This document shows positions 40,518 to 50,821 of a stretch of DNA of 64,000 bases, piece by piece (position 1 is the first letter of the stretch; every line of letters begins with the position of its first letter). This DNA comes from an uncultured Clostridium sp. (GTDB taxonomy: Bacteria; Bacillota; Clostridia; Lachnospirales; Lachnospiraceae). The stretch covers positions 1 to 64,000 of the forward strand of contig UQMJ01000008.1 in assembly GCA_900542035.1 (NCBI GenBank). The letters are read 5' to 3'. The notes under the pieces were generated by a model. The model did not search any database. It was given only the letters and a program-made list of their open reading frames with translations, and had not been told where the DNA came from. Both the position numbers and the translations under genes were made by a program.

Positions 40518-41969
40518 ATGTACAAGAAAAATTCAAGTGGCTGGCTTAAACATTTAGACTTTATAGTGCTAGATTTGTTGTGTGTGCAGCTTGCTTTTTA
40601 TTTATCATATGTGCTGCGTCAGGGAGATTGGAATCCTTATGCGGTTCCATTGTACCGTAATATGGCAATTGTTGTAGAACTTGCAGATATTATCGTGATT
40701 TTTATTTTTGAAGCATATAAGAATGTCCTAAAACGAGGATATTATAAAGAATTTGCCTTATCTGTAAAACAGGCAGTTATGTTAGTGTTAGTAAGCAGTT
40801 TGTACTTGGTTACTATTCAGGATGGGAATGATTATTCAAGAATCACATTGTTTATGACGAGTGGTATCTATGGAGTTCTTACTTATGTGGTACGAATTCT
40901 ATGGAAACGTTATTTGGAAAATAGAATGAAAAATGGTAGTGACAGTTCGCTGATCATTGTTACGACAAGCAGCATTGCAGAAGAAGTCGTAAAGAATGTG
41001 GAAGAACACAACTATGAAATGCAGCAGATCAATGGTGTCATTATTGTAGATAAAGATATGACTGGAGAAACCATTGAAGGTATTCCGGTTGTTTCCGATG
41101 CAGAAAATGCAGCAGAGTTTTTACTTCAAGGCTGGGTAGATGAGGTATTTATAATTTTAGATGAAAAAGCACCATATCCGAAAGAACTGATTGAAAGATG
41201 TTCTGAGATGGGACTTACCGTGCATTTGAGTCTTACAAAAGTAACGAATAGCACATTAGGAAAACAGACCATTGGAAAGGTTGGAGGATACACAGTTCTA
41301 ACAACAAGCATTAATGTTATGACAATGAAGCAGACCTTCATGAAGAGAACGATTGATATCCTTGCCGGATTGGTGGGATGTCTTGCAACCGGCATCATTT
41401 TTATCTTTATAGCTCCGGCAATTTATATTGCTTCGCCAGGTCCGATTTTCTTCTCCCAGGAGAGAATTGGTCAGAATGGAAAAATATTTAAAATGTATAA
41501 ATTCCGCAGTATGTATATGGATGCAGAAGAGCGGAAAGCGGAACTGATGAAAGAAAATAAAATGAGCAGTAACCTGATGTTTAAGATGGACTTTGATCCA
41601 AGAATCATTGGAAATAAAATTCTTCCAGATGGAACAAAGAAGACAGGAATCGGTCAATTTATTCGGTCCACATCATTAGATGAATTTCCACAGTTTTTCA
41701 ATGTTTTGATTGGGCAGATGTCGCTGATAGGCTTTCGTCCATGTCTGAAATCAGAGTATGAAGAATATGATTTCCATCATCGCGCCAGAATCGCAATGAA
41801 ACCAGGTATTACAGGAATGTGGCAGGTAAGCGGACGAAGTGATATTACAGACTTTGAAGAAGTAGTAAAACTTGATACGGAATATATCAAAAACTGGAGT
41901 ATGGGATTGGATTTCAGGATTTTATTTAAAACAGTTGCTGCTGTTTTGAAAAGGGATGGATCTATGTGA
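40518..41969 (+). CDS. Initiating polyprenyl-phosphate sugar phosphotransferase
   Basis: A 483-residue enzyme that loads the first sugar phosphate on undecaprenyl phosphate at the membrane. Four N-terminal helices (about 10-150), a Rossmann-like middle, one re-entrant helix (about 278-305), then the bacterial sugar transferase domain: Q-E-R-I-G-Q-N-G-K-I-F-K-M-Y-K-F-R-S-M, T-S-L-D-E-F-P-Q-F, and P-G-I-T-G-M-W-Q-V-S-G-R-S. Sugar is probably galactose or glucose phosphate, not decidable here. First gene of the AT-rich cassette. Confidence 0.92.
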   Translation: MYKKNSSGWLKHLDFIVLDLLCVQLAFYLSYVLRQGDWNPYAVPLYRNMAIVVELADIIVIFIFEAYKNVLKRGYYKEFALSVKQAVMLVLVSSLYLVTIQDGNDYSRITLFMTSGIYGVLTYVVRILWKRYLENRMKNGSDSSLIIVTTSSIAEEVVKNVEEHNYEMQQINGVIIVDKDMTGETIEGIPVVSDAENAAEFLLQGWVDEVFIILDEKAPYPKELIERCSEMGLTVHLSLTKVTNSTLGKQTIGKVGGYTVLTTSINVMTMKQTFMKRTIDILAGLVGCLATGIIFIFIAPAIYIASPGPIFFSQERIGQNGKIFKMYKFRSMYMDAEERKAELMKENKMSSNLMFKMDFDPRIIGNKILPDGTKKTGIGQFIRSTSLDEFPQFFNVLIGQMSLIGFRPCLKSEYEEYDFHHRARIAMKPGITGMWQVSGRSDITDFEEVVKLDTEYIKNWSMGLDFRILFKTVAAVLKRDGSM

Positions 41970-42004
41970 TGAGTAGCCATTAGATAGAAGCTTGGAGATA
42001 TACA

Positions 42005-43138
42005 ATGAATGAGAAACTAAGGATTGCTATGTTTGGACAAAAGCGGTTGTCCAGAGAAGGCGGAATAGAAATTGTTGTAAAAGAACTTGCCACGAGAATG
42101 GTACAAAATGGTCATGAGGTTACTTGCTATAATCGTTCTGGACATCATGTGAGTGGTGAGCAATTTGATGATACACAGGAACAAGAAAATTTAGGTATTA
42201 GGCAGAAATTTGTTCCAACGATTGAAAAGAAAGGATTGGCAGCGGTAAGTGCATCGTTTTTTGCATCGTTATATTGTGCTTTTGGAAAATATGATGTAGT
42301 TCATATTCACGCAGAAGGACCAGCATTTTTTTGCTGGATTCCAAAGTTATTTGGTAAAAAAGTAATCATTACCGTGCATGGTATTGACTGGCAGAGAGAA
42401 AAATGGAAGTCTGGTTTCGGCTCTAAATTTATTCGTCAAGGTGAAAAAAATGCAGTGAAATATGCAGATGAAATCATTGTTTTAAGTAAAGGCGTTCAAA
42501 CATATTTTTCTGATACGTATGGAAGAAAAACAAGATTTATTCCAAATGGAGTAACTAGACCAGAAGTAAGAAAAGCAGAAATCATTACTGATAGATTTGG
42601 GCTGACAAAAGACTCTTATATTCTATTTCTTGGCAGGTTGGTTCCCGAGAAAGGAATCAGATACTTGATTGAAGCATTTAAAGAAGTTAAAACAGATAAA
42701 AAACTTGTGATAGCAGGCGGCAGTTCAGATACGGATGAATTTACCAATGAGTTAAAAAGACTTGCAAAAGATGATGCGAGAATCTTGTTTACTGGTTTTG
42801 TCCAAGGTCAGGATCTGGAAGAACTATATAGCAATGCCTACATATATACACTTCCAAGTGATTTAGAAGGAATGCCGCTTAGTCTATTGGAAGCTATGAG
42901 TTATGGGAATTGCTGTTTAGTCTCAGATATTCCGGAATGTACGGAGGTTGTGGAAGATAAAGCGATAATCTTTAAAAAGTCAAATATAAGTGATTTGAAA
43001 GAAAAAATACAAGTTGCCTGTGACAAACCAAAGAGTGTAAAGCAACTAGGAAATCAAGCATCTGATTTCATTTGTAATAAATATAATTGGGATGATGTAG
43101 TGCAGGAGACATTAGAGTTATATAGGAGTGAAAATTAA
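42005..43138 (+). CDS. Glycosyltransferase, GT4 family
   Basis: A 377-residue GT-B enzyme. N-terminal R-L-S-R-E-G-G-I-E-I-V-V-K-E-L for the acceptor side; H-I-H-A-E-G-P; V-H-G-I-D-W-Q-R-E-K; then R-L-V-P-E-K-G-I-R-Y-L-I and the E-x7-E-type motif in L-E-G-M-P-L-S-L-L-E-A-M-S. Similar to rhamnosyl- or galactosyltransferases of capsule loci. Probably adds the second sugar (inference from position). Confidence 0.88.
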   Translation: MNEKLRIAMFGQKRLSREGGIEIVVKELATRMVQNGHEVTCYNRSGHHVSGEQFDDTQEQENLGIRQKFVPTIEKKGLAAVSASFFASLYCAFGKYDVVHIHAEGPAFFCWIPKLFGKKVIITVHGIDWQREKWKSGFGSKFIRQGEKNAVKYADEIIVLSKGVQTYFSDTYGRKTRFIPNGVTRPEVRKAEIITDRFGLTKDSYILFLGRLVPEKGIRYLIEAFKEVKTDKKLVIAGGSSDTDEFTNELKRLAKDDARILFTGFVQGQDLEELYSNAYIYTLPSDLEGMPLSLLEAMSYGNCCLVSDIPECTEVVEDKAIIFKKSNISDLKEKIQVACDKPKSVKQLGNQASDFICNKYNWDDVVQETLELYRSEN

Positions 43139-43201
43139 TGGTAAGAAAGGAGAAACACTGTGTAAACCACAAGGATGTGACTGATAGGAGGACTAGGGTG
43201 T

Positions 43202-44204
43202 ATGAGTAATAGTATTGAAAAACAAATTTCAAAGGGAATACAAATTATAGCTATCCTTATGATGGTCTTTCATCATACTTTTGGCTTCCCTGAAAGATAT
43301 TTGAGTGGAATCTCTTACATAGGTTTAACTATTGGTTCTATTTGTGTTGAGCAATTTATTGGATCGATGTGCAAGATTTGTGTTTCTTTATTTGCTTTTG
43401 GAACTGGGTATGCATTGGCTCATAAGAATCTGACACTAAAATACATATGGAAAAAAATATGCTCTTTACTAGCGATTTATTGGTTTTCTTTAATCATTTT
43501 TGTAATTGCTAAATGCATCGACGGAAGTGTATATTCGATACAAGAAATTATCAAAAATGTATCTATGTATTCTTTCAGTATCAATAACAATGCATGGTAT
43601 ATTTCATTTTATATTTTAGCGCTACTGACACTTTTCTTTTTGCAGAAAGTAAACGCAAAATGGTGGGTTTCATTGATATTCGTATTAGTATGTGTACCAG
43701 TTAATTTTTTAATTCAGCAAAACAATGTTACGCTTCCATTCTCATTAAGTAATTATTTTATTTATATACCACTTGTACTATTTGGCTACTATTTCAACAA
43801 TCCTGTGTTTAATAAACAGTATAATTTTTTGCATTCGGATAATAAAGGGCTTTTTTTATCGAGCATCTTATTATTAGTAGTTTTAGGATTGAGAGTTGTT
43901 ACAGGTAGTGACTTGTATGGTTTTCGCTTCATTTGGGTATACGGACCATTTATATATTTGTCTTTAGCGGCAATCATCAAGTATTTAGCACGATACAGAA
44001 TAATAAATATTGTTATTTCAATCGGGGGGGTATACCACAGAAATATGGTTACTCCATGGGGTGTTTACTGCCCCGATACTATGGACACAAAAATTATGCT
44101 TTATGCCTAAGATATCAATATTGATTTTTGTTTGGGAAATTATTTTAACAGTTCTAATTGCCCTATTCTATAAACGGGTTTCTAAATATATCTGGATAAA
44201 ATGA
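43202..44204 (+). pseudogene. Acyltransferase-3 family O-acetyltransferase, out of frame at a G7 tract
   Basis: Integral membrane O-acyltransferase (ten-helix type) with the N-terminal motif M-M-V-F-H-H-T-F-G carrying the His expected for acyl transfer. The current frame runs to TAA at 44108-44110 and ends in an unrelated tail. After the G7 tract (44024-44030) another frame gives the proper C-terminus, Y-T-T-E-I-W-L-L-H-G-V-F then two more helices, to TGA 44202-44204. With six Gs (or nine) the frames join as I-S-I-G-G-Y-T-T-E-I-W and give about 333 residues. It would acetylate a sugar of the repeat unit. So the gene is OFF as sequenced and possibly phase-variable. Confidence 0.85.
44024..44030 (+). 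repeat. G7 tract in the acyltransferase gene
   Basis: Seven Gs within an AT-rich gene, exactly at the reading-frame break. One base fewer restores the full frame. Confidence 0.9.
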
Positions 44205-44485
44205 CTAATAGTGATTGGTCATTCGGTAAAATCGAGTTAACTTTGGAAGAGATAGATTTATAGGATACAGTTATGCACCAATCATTGATGGTTTAACAGA
44301 TGACCGATAACAGATAATAATGCGAGGTTTCTGCTATGTAGTATTGTCACTTACCTATGCGTGTTCTGTAATGTGTCAACTTTATAGGTAAATAGTGTTG
44401 AAAGAAAGATAAATTAGAAAAGTGAAAGGCAACTAGAATATTTTATGGCACACTGGGGCCTTTTACAGAAAGACGGGTTATAATA
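44205..44485 (+). other. 280-base non-coding gap inside the cassette
   Basis: No gene or clear terminator. It contains many short stops in all frames; all other cassette gaps are under 70 bases. It may be a decayed gene or a deletion scar. Confidence 0.3.
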
Positions 44486-45586
44486 ATGATTCGAGTATTA
44501 CAGTGCGTAAATGATATGCATCGTGCTGGATTGGAAACGATGCTGATGAACTATTATAGAAACATAGATCGGACTAAAATACAATTTGATTTTTTGACAC
44601 ATCGACCATATAAAAGTGATTATGATGATGAGATAATCAGTCTTGGAGGGAAGATATATTATGCACCAAGACTGTATCCGCAAAATTATCCGAAATATTT
44701 TAAATGGATGGAACAATTTTTCAGAGAACATCCAGAATACAAAATTGTTCATTCACATATTGATGCAATGAGTTATTTGCCGTTGAAAGCTGCAAAAAAA
44801 GCTGGGATTCCGGTGCGGATAGCACATAGTCATAATACATCTATTGATAAAGATTTTAAGTATTTTTTAAAACAGTATTTTAGAGCTAGAATTAATTCAG
44901 TTACAACTGATTTCTGCTCTTGTGGTGAGGAAGCAGGAAAATTTTTATTTGGAGATGTAGATTATACAATTATACCAAATGCAATAGACGCATCAAGCTT
45001 TCTATACAACCCTACAATAAGAGAACGTAAACGTTTAGAATTACAGATTAAAAATGAATTTGTGATTGGACATGTTGGGAGGTTTTCATACCAAAAAAAT
45101 CACAATTTGTTGATTAAAATTTTCAATCAGTATATGCATGTTAATCCTAATGCAATATTATTGTTGATTGGTGTAGGAGAAAAGGAAAAAGAAATAAGAA
45201 AACAGGTAGCAGAGTTAGGGTTAAATGAAAAAATTCGATTTTTGGGCAATCGAGATGATGTAAATGAATTATATCAGGCAATGGATATATTTGTAATGCC
45301 TTCTTTTTTTGAGGGTGTCCCTGTTGTTGGGGTTGAAGCTCAATTTGCAGACTTGCCTTGTATTTTTTCAGATAAGGTACCGAGAGAAGTGAAATTCTGT
45401 GAAAAAACAGAATTTGTTGATTTAAAAGCACCGATAGAGAGATGGATTGAAGTGATTGAAAAAAACAGAAAAATAGATAGAAAATCAGTTGCAGATGAAT
45501 TAGAAAAAAGTATGTACAGTATTAAGCAAGCACATTTGATTTTAGAACAATATTATTTGAAGATGATGTGTAGAGAGGAAATATAA
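44486..45586 (+). CDS. Glycosyltransferase, GT4 family
   Basis: 366 residues. Begins V-L-Q-C-V-N-D-M-H-R-A-G-L-E-T-M-L-M-N, the start of EpsF-like glycosyltransferases; H-S-H-N-T-S region; then G-H-V-G-R-F-S-Y-Q-K-N-H and P-S-F-F-E-G-V-P-V-V-G-V-E-A-Q for donor binding. Substrates unknown. It precedes a Caps_synth-type gene by two bases. Confidence 0.9.
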   Translation: MIRVLQCVNDMHRAGLETMLMNYYRNIDRTKIQFDFLTHRPYKSDYDDEIISLGGKIYYAPRLYPQNYPKYFKWMEQFFREHPEYKIVHSHIDAMSYLPLKAAKKAGIPVRIAHSHNTSIDKDFKYFLKQYFRARINSVTTDFCSCGEEAGKFLFGDVDYTIIPNAIDASSFLYNPTIRERKRLELQIKNEFVIGHVGRFSYQKNHNLLIKIFNQYMHVNPNAILLLIGVGEKEKEIRKQVAELGLNEKIRFLGNRDDVNELYQAMDIFVMPSFFEGVPVVGVEAQFADLPCIFSDKVPREVKFCEKTEFVDLKAPIERWIEVIEKNRKIDRKSVADELEKSMYSIKQAHLILEQYYLKMMCREEI

Positions 45587-45588
45587 TT

Positions 45589-46602
45589 ATGGCAGGACAT
45601 AAGAGTATAAAGCGTATTATACATCGTTGTATGGAAGAAATTGATGCGACTAGACGTATTGCTAAAGTGACTTCATGGAAAGAAGGATTAGAGACCTTTC
45701 GTGCCAAAATAGATATTCAAATCATGAATCATAATGGGTATTATGAAAATGAAGCAAGAAAAAAACATTTGTTAAAAAAACATGAAATTATGATACGATA
45801 TTATGAGAAAACTTTTGATGATTTTTTAACTACATACGATTATAATCACGGGAATGTAGAATTTCCAGAATCAGAATATGCGGACAGTATTTGGGTCTGT
45901 TGGTGGCAAGGATTGGAGCAAGCACCAGAATTAGTAAAGATTTGTGTAGAGTCAATTGAGAAAAATGCTGGTACTCATAGAGTTGTTCTTTTAACAGAAG
46001 AGAATTACAAAGAATATGCAGATATTCCTGCATGGGTAGAAAAAAAGAAAGAAAAGGGAATTATAAGCAGAACACATTATTCAGATATTTTGCGATTAAC
46101 GTTATTATCACAATATGGTGGTATTTGGTTGGATTCTACCTTTTTTTGTACGAGTGATAAAATAAAGAGCTATTTTGATTTTCCGTTATGGTCAATAAAA
46201 AGACCGGAATATTTTCATGCATCTGTGGCAGCAGGATATTTTGCAAATTATTCACTTGGATGTGATGCCAATCATAGATGGATTTTCAAAACAATCTTAG
46301 ATTTTGTATTGGAATATTGGAAAAACAATAACGTTATGATTGATTATCTATTCTTGGATTATTTAATTGTATTGGTTCAAAAAAATGATCAGAATATTGC
46401 AAATGCTTTTCGTAAGATTAAACCGAATAATTCAAAGTGCGATGAATTATATAAAATAATGAGTCAACCGTTTGATAAGGAAAAATGGGAAAGTATGAAA
46501 AAAGACACTTGTTTATTTAAACTGAGTTGGAAATATCAGTATCCAGTAGAAAAAAATGGGAAAAAAACATTTTATGGGGAATTATTAGAAAGAGGGGTAT
46601 AA
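45589..46602 (+). CDS. Capsular polysaccharide synthesis protein (GT32-like)
   Basis: 337 residues. The central core I-W-V-C-W-W-Q-G-L-E-Q-A-P-E-L-V and Y-S-D-I-L-R-L-T-L-L-S-Q-Y-G-G-I-W-L-D-S-T matches Caps_synth/GT32 glycosyltransferases; the D-x-D metal site is represented by W-L-D-S-T after Y-G-G. The first 90 residues are helical and specific to this protein. Strongly AT-rich codon use. Confidence 0.85.
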   Translation: MAGHKSIKRIIHRCMEEIDATRRIAKVTSWKEGLETFRAKIDIQIMNHNGYYENEARKKHLLKKHEIMIRYYEKTFDDFLTTYDYNHGNVEFPESEYADSIWVCWWQGLEQAPELVKICVESIEKNAGTHRVVLLTEENYKEYADIPAWVEKKKEKGIISRTHYSDILRLTLLSQYGGIWLDSTFFCTSDKIKSYFDFPLWSIKRPEYFHASVAAGYFANYSLGCDANHRWIFKTILDFVLEYWKNNNVMIDYLFLDYLIVLVQKNDQNIANAFRKIKPNNSKCDELYKIMSQPFDKEKWESMKKDTCLFKLSWKYQYPVEKNGKKTFYGELLERGV

Positions 46603-46609
46603 AGAAATT

Positions 46610-47689
46610 ATGTTGCCTAAAGTTAGTGTAGTCGTTCCAATATACAATGTTGAAAAATATTTAAAACAGTGCGTAGATAGTTTATTAAATCAAACATTAA
46701 AGGATATAGAAATTATATTAGTTGATGATGGAGCAAAAGATGGTTCGGGAAAAATAGTGGATGAATATAAAAATAAATTTACAAATGTTAAGGTCATTCA
46801 TCAAGCAAATGGAGGATTAGGACCAGCAAGAAATACGGGAATAGAAAATGCAACAGGTGAATATATAGCATTTGTTGATGGAGATGATTGGGTGCAGTCT
46901 AATATGTATGAAAAGTTGTATGCCACTGCTCAAAAAAGTAATTCAGACATTGTTGTAAGTGGTCATTGTGACTATAAAAATGGAGTTCCTGTTGTTACAA
47001 AAAAACATCCTCTAGCTGGTAAAACATTTAATTCAGAAAAGGATATAAAGAGGATAAGAAAAAATTTATTTGGGCATTATCCAGGAGAAAACACTGTAGA
47101 AGCTTTTCCTATGTCTGTTTGTATGTCTTTATATAAAAGAGAGATAATAGATAACTTTCATTTAAGGTTTAGAAATATTTTGTCAGAAGATACAATATTT
47201 AATATTAATGCATATAATTATGCAAAAATGATAACTTTTGTTTCATATACAGATTATTGTTATAGAAAAGAAGAACAGGATTCTATTACAAAAAGTTTAT
47301 CCTCAGATAAACGGGTACAGTTTAAGGAATTTTTAATGACATTAAGAGATTTAGCATTGAAAGAGAATGATTTAGAATGTCAAATTAGAGCAAAGCGTAT
47401 GGCAATTGATTATTGCAGATTTTATGTTGGGATAGTAGAAGGTGCAAATTTAACGAATAAGAAAAAAAAGAAATATATAAGTGAATTTGCGGAAGATAAA
47501 GAGTTGATTCAATGTTGGAAAGGGTATCCAATATCGACCCTTCCTCTACAACAAAAACTTTTCTATATACTGATGGAACATAAATTTTATGCAGCTACGC
47601 TTTTAATGACTAGAATACGAATGGCCTTAAAAAATAGTGAATTGAGAACGCTAAGATGTGATTTGAAAATTGGATGTATGAATAAATGA
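46610..47689 (+). CDS. Glycosyltransferase, GT2 family
   Basis: 359 residues. Classic GT-A start V-S-V-V-V-P-I-Y-N-V-E-K-Y-L-K-Q-C-V-D-S-L, then I-L-V-D-D-G-A-K-D-G-S and the F-V-D-G-D-D-W motif for metal and nucleotide-sugar binding. The C-terminal 130 residues are helical. Inverting transfer of an unknown sugar at the inner membrane face. Confidence 0.93.
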   Translation: MLPKVSVVVPIYNVEKYLKQCVDSLLNQTLKDIEIILVDDGAKDGSGKIVDEYKNKFTNVKVIHQANGGLGPARNTGIENATGEYIAFVDGDDWVQSNMYEKLYATAQKSNSDIVVSGHCDYKNGVPVVTKKHPLAGKTFNSEKDIKRIRKNLFGHYPGENTVEAFPMSVCMSLYKREIIDNFHLRFRNILSEDTIFNINAYNYAKMITFVSYTDYCYRKEEQDSITKSLSSDKRVQFKEFLMTLRDLALKENDLECQIRAKRMAIDYCRFYVGIVEGANLTNKKKKKYISEFAEDKELIQCWKGYPISTLPLQQKLFYILMEHKFYAATLLMTRIRMALKNSELRTLRCDLKIGCMNK

Positions 47690-47699
47690 AGAGGTAAGT

Positions 47700-48962
47700 A
47701 TGGTAATTAAAATTAGAAAAAGATCACAGAATAAAATATTAATTTGGATTCTTTTTGCAGGAACATTTTTTCTTGCACCAATAATACAATTTCTACATTT
47801 TCCTAATTTTACAAAATACCTATTAGATATAACATTGGGATTATTATTGATAACGATGCTTTTTAAAAAGAAAAAACAAATTAGTAAGGAATCGGACTTT
47901 TTGAAAAAATTTATAGTTACATTTTTCTTCTTGACAATGATTGTTTACTTGTTTAATTATCAGTCTTTTTTGTATTATTTGTGGTCATTTAGAAATAATT
48001 TTAGAGGATATATTATATTTGTAGCAGCTATTTATTATTTTGATAAAAATGATATTAGTGATATTTTTAAATTCTTAAATGTGATGTTTTATATAAATAC
48101 TATAATAATGCTTATACAATTTGTAGTTTTGGGATATAAGCAAGATAATCTTGGTGGAATATTTGGTGTTGAAACAGGATGTAATGCATATATTAATATG
48201 TTTTTTTGTATTATCCTTGTTATAGATTATGTTGGATATTTTCAGAGAAAAGTGAAATTAACAACTTTTATATTTAAGGCATGTGTGCTTTTAATTTTAT
48301 CAGGAATGGCTGAACTAAAATTCTTTTATATCGAGTTTGTTGCTTTGATGGTAATTGGTTTTTTTGTGGTAAAAGGGCAAGTAAAAAAGTTTTTAATATG
48401 TATTGGGGGACTTGCTGTTTTGGGGATAGGATTAAACACCATTCGTTCGGTATTTCCTAATATAGAAATGGGAGTCACGCAGCTAATTGAATATGCGATG
48501 AGTACTAAGGGATACACATCTAAAGGGGATTTGAATAGATTATTCTTTTTTTCACAAGTTAATGAGCTGTTTTTAACTACTCCATTACGTAGAATTTTTG
48601 GATTAGGAATGGGAAATTGTGATTATGCGGCAGGGATTCCTTTTTTAACTTCACCATTTGCAACAATGTATCAAGACAGATTGCATTATGGTTGGATGTC
48701 AACTTCATTTATGTATCTAGAAGCAGGATATTTTGGTTTGTTTTTTTTATTTGGTTTTTTTGCTATTATATCTATTTTATGCTATATAAGAAGTAAAACA
48801 GAAGTTGATTTAAAAAGTAAATATTATTATGAAATAGGTTTTCTGATAGGCATAGTTGCAATCATGAATGGTATGTATAACATATCTTTAAGGATTGAGT
48901 CATGCTATATTATATATTTAGTGCTTGCAATTCCGTTTATATATAAGAACTGTAATGAATAA
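47700..48962 (+). CDS. O-antigen ligase/Wzy-type polysaccharide polymerase
   Basis: 420 residues with about eleven hydrophobic segments and a large loop near 270-340 (G-Y-T-S-K-G-D-L-N-R-L, then F-G-L-G-M-G-N-C) as in Wzy/WaaL proteins. These families share topology more than sequence, so the call rests on that and on position next to two flippases. It would join repeat units outside the membrane. Codons are very AT-rich. Confidence 0.8.
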   Translation: MVIKIRKRSQNKILIWILFAGTFFLAPIIQFLHFPNFTKYLLDITLGLLLITMLFKKKKQISKESDFLKKFIVTFFFLTMIVYLFNYQSFLYYLWSFRNNFRGYIIFVAAIYYFDKNDISDIFKFLNVMFYINTIIMLIQFVVLGYKQDNLGGIFGVETGCNAYINMFFCIILVIDYVGYFQRKVKLTTFIFKACVLLILSGMAELKFFYIEFVALMVIGFFVVKGQVKKFLICIGGLAVLGIGLNTIRSVFPNIEMGVTQLIEYAMSTKGYTSKGDLNRLFFFSQVNELFLTTPLRRIFGLGMGNCDYAAGIPFLTSPFATMYQDRLHYGWMSTSFMYLEAGYFGLFFLFGFFAIISILCYIRSKTEVDLKSKYYYEIGFLIGIVAIMNGMYNISLRIESCYIIYLVLAIPFIYKNCNE

Positions 48963-48984
48963 ATAAAACGAAAGGTTAGAAGTG

Positions 48985-49683
48985 ATGATTAAAGAACTGA
49001 TTAGAAGTATAGTATATGGAAATAAGGCAACGTCAGAACGTTATATCCATTATCTAAAATCGTTGGGGTGTATGATAGGAGAGAGATGTACAATTTTCTC
49101 GCCAACAAAAACGACAATTGATATTACCCGCCCATGGCTTATTGAAATCGGTAATGACGTTCAAATTACAGAAGGCGTTACAATTTTGACTCATGGATAT
49201 GATTGGTCAGTTTTAAAAGGAGTGTATGGAGAAGTCCTTGGATCATCGGGGAGGGTCAAAATAGGAAACAATGTCTTTATAGGGATGAAGTCTACAATAC
49301 TAAAGGGTGTGCATATAGGAAATAATGTGATTATAGGAGCAAATAGTTTAATAAATAAGGATGTACCAGATAATTGTGTTGTTGCAGGAAATCCAGCAAA
49401 AGTAATTACGACAATAGATGCATATTATCAAAAAAGAAAAGAAAAACAGTATGAAGAAGCTGCAGAACTTGTGAAATTATATAGAGAACGCTATGGGAAG
49501 AATCCTGATGAAAAAGCGTTGCATGAGTTCTTTTGGCTATTTACTAATGGAGATGATACTTTGCCAGAATGTTGGAAACATATGCAAAGTCTAGTAGGAA
49601 ACCGGAAGCAAACAGATGAAGTATTTGTAAAGAATGAAAAAATGTTTAATAATATGAAAGAGTTTTTAAATAGTGTAAAATAG
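48985..49683 (+). CDS. Hexapeptide-repeat acyltransferase
   Basis: About 232 residues. Left-handed beta-helix with repeats such as I-G-N-N-V-F-I-G, H-I-G-N-N-V-I-I-G-A-N-S-L and the closing V-V-A-G-N-P-A-K-V-I; acetyl-CoA-dependent O-acetyltransferase of the maltose/CapG group. The catalytic His is in L-T-H-G-Y-D. A helical C-terminal extension of about 80 residues (E-E-A-A-E-L-V-K-L-Y-R-E-R-Y-G) is typical of capsule-locus members. GTG one codon upstream of the ATG is an alternative start. It offers a second acetylation activity besides the broken acyltransferase. Confidence 0.88.
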   Translation: MIKELIRSIVYGNKATSERYIHYLKSLGCMIGERCTIFSPTKTTIDITRPWLIEIGNDVQITEGVTILTHGYDWSVLKGVYGEVLGSSGRVKIGNNVFIGMKSTILKGVHIGNNVIIGANSLINKDVPDNCVVAGNPAKVITTIDAYYQKRKEKQYEEAAELVKLYRERYGKNPDEKALHEFFWLFTNGDDTLPECWKHMQSLVGNRKQTDEVFVKNEKMFNNMKEFLNSVK

Positions 49684-49694
49684 GAGTTGATATC

Positions 49695-50819
49695 TTGAAA
49701 AAAGTTTGTATATTATCCATGCAAAAAGTTCCAAATTTTGGTTCCTTATTGCAGAGTTATTCTTTAAAAAAAATGCTAGAATGTATGGGAGCAGAAGTAC
49801 ATTTTATAGATATTGAAAAAAATAGAGAAGATGATAAGGTAGTTGGGGAGAGGTTGCAATTTGGCAAGGAGTTCGAGAAAAATAGTGGGATTTTGTCTAA
49901 ATTGAAAAAAATTGATAGATATACATTCAATCGCATTAAGATTCGGAAAATTGCCAATGAGCAAGACTGGTATTTTGAAGATTTTAGAAAAAATGTATTA
50001 TGTATAGAAGATGAAGATAATGAAGAAAACTATGACTTATGTGTAATTGGCAGTGATGAAGTTTTTAATTGCATGACACCATCTGCTTGGGGATTTACCA
50101 GCCAATTATTTGGGAATGTAAAACAGGCTGCTGATGTAATAACTTATGCAGCATCTTGTGGAGCTACAAAATATAATCAACTGAATCCAGAGATGATTAA
50201 AATTATAAAAAATGCGTTTGAAAGAGTTTCAGGCTTTTCTGCAAGAGATATGAATACAAAAGATTTTATTGAACAGCTCACTTCAGCTCCAGTTGAAAGT
50301 CATTTGGATCCAGTATGGGTAGGAGATTTTCAAGAAGAACTTGAACGAACAAGTATTACGATAGAACTGCCAAAAAAATATTGTATCATTTATTCTTACT
50401 ATAATAGAATACATGATAAAAAAGAGATTGAAGATATTTTGCATTTTTGTAAGGAAAAGAAATTAGAACCCATTGCTCTTGGAGCACCGCAAATGTGGTT
50501 AAAGAATTATGTAGCAGTTTCTCCTTTTGAGATGTTGAAGATTTTTCAAAATGCGGATTTTATTATAACAGATACCTTTCATGGGACGATTTTTTCGGAA
50601 AAGTTTAATGGTCATTTTGCTGTATTGTATCGGGATAGCAATAAAAATAAATTAAGTGACTTGGTAAAGAAAATAGGTGCAGAAAATCATGTGATTACGG
50701 ATTTTAGCAAACTTGACGTGGTATATAAAGAGTATCAGGAACGCACAAGTGTATTAAAGTCAGTACAGAAACAACGTGGAATTAGTATGAATTATTTAAA
50801 GAGATACATTGAGAGATAG
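49695..50819 (+). CDS. Polysaccharide pyruvyl transferase family protein
   Basis: 374 residues, TTG start behind TAGGAG. V-P-N-F-G-S-L-L-Q-S-Y-S-L at the N-terminus, I-G-S-D-E-V-F-N in the middle, L-D-P-V-W, and T-D-T-F-H-G-T-I-F-S near the end are CsaB/PssM family marks. Such enzymes transfer pyruvate ketals from PEP to sugars. In many gut loci it pairs with an FrhB-like Fe-S gene, as it does here (54.8 kb). Confidence 0.88.
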   Translation: MKKVCILSMQKVPNFGSLLQSYSLKKMLECMGAEVHFIDIEKNREDDKVVGERLQFGKEFEKNSGILSKLKKIDRYTFNRIKIRKIANEQDWYFEDFRKNVLCIEDEDNEENYDLCVIGSDEVFNCMTPSAWGFTSQLFGNVKQAADVITYAASCGATKYNQLNPEMIKIIKNAFERVSGFSARDMNTKDFIEQLTSAPVESHLDPVWVGDFQEELERTSITIELPKKYCIIYSYYNRIHDKKEIEDILHFCKEKKLEPIALGAPQMWLKNYVAVSPFEMLKIFQNADFIITDTFHGTIFSEKFNGHFAVLYRDSNKNKLSDLVKKIGAENHVITDFSKLDVVYKEYQERTSVLKSVQKQRGISMNYLKRYIER

Positions 50820-50821
50820 CT

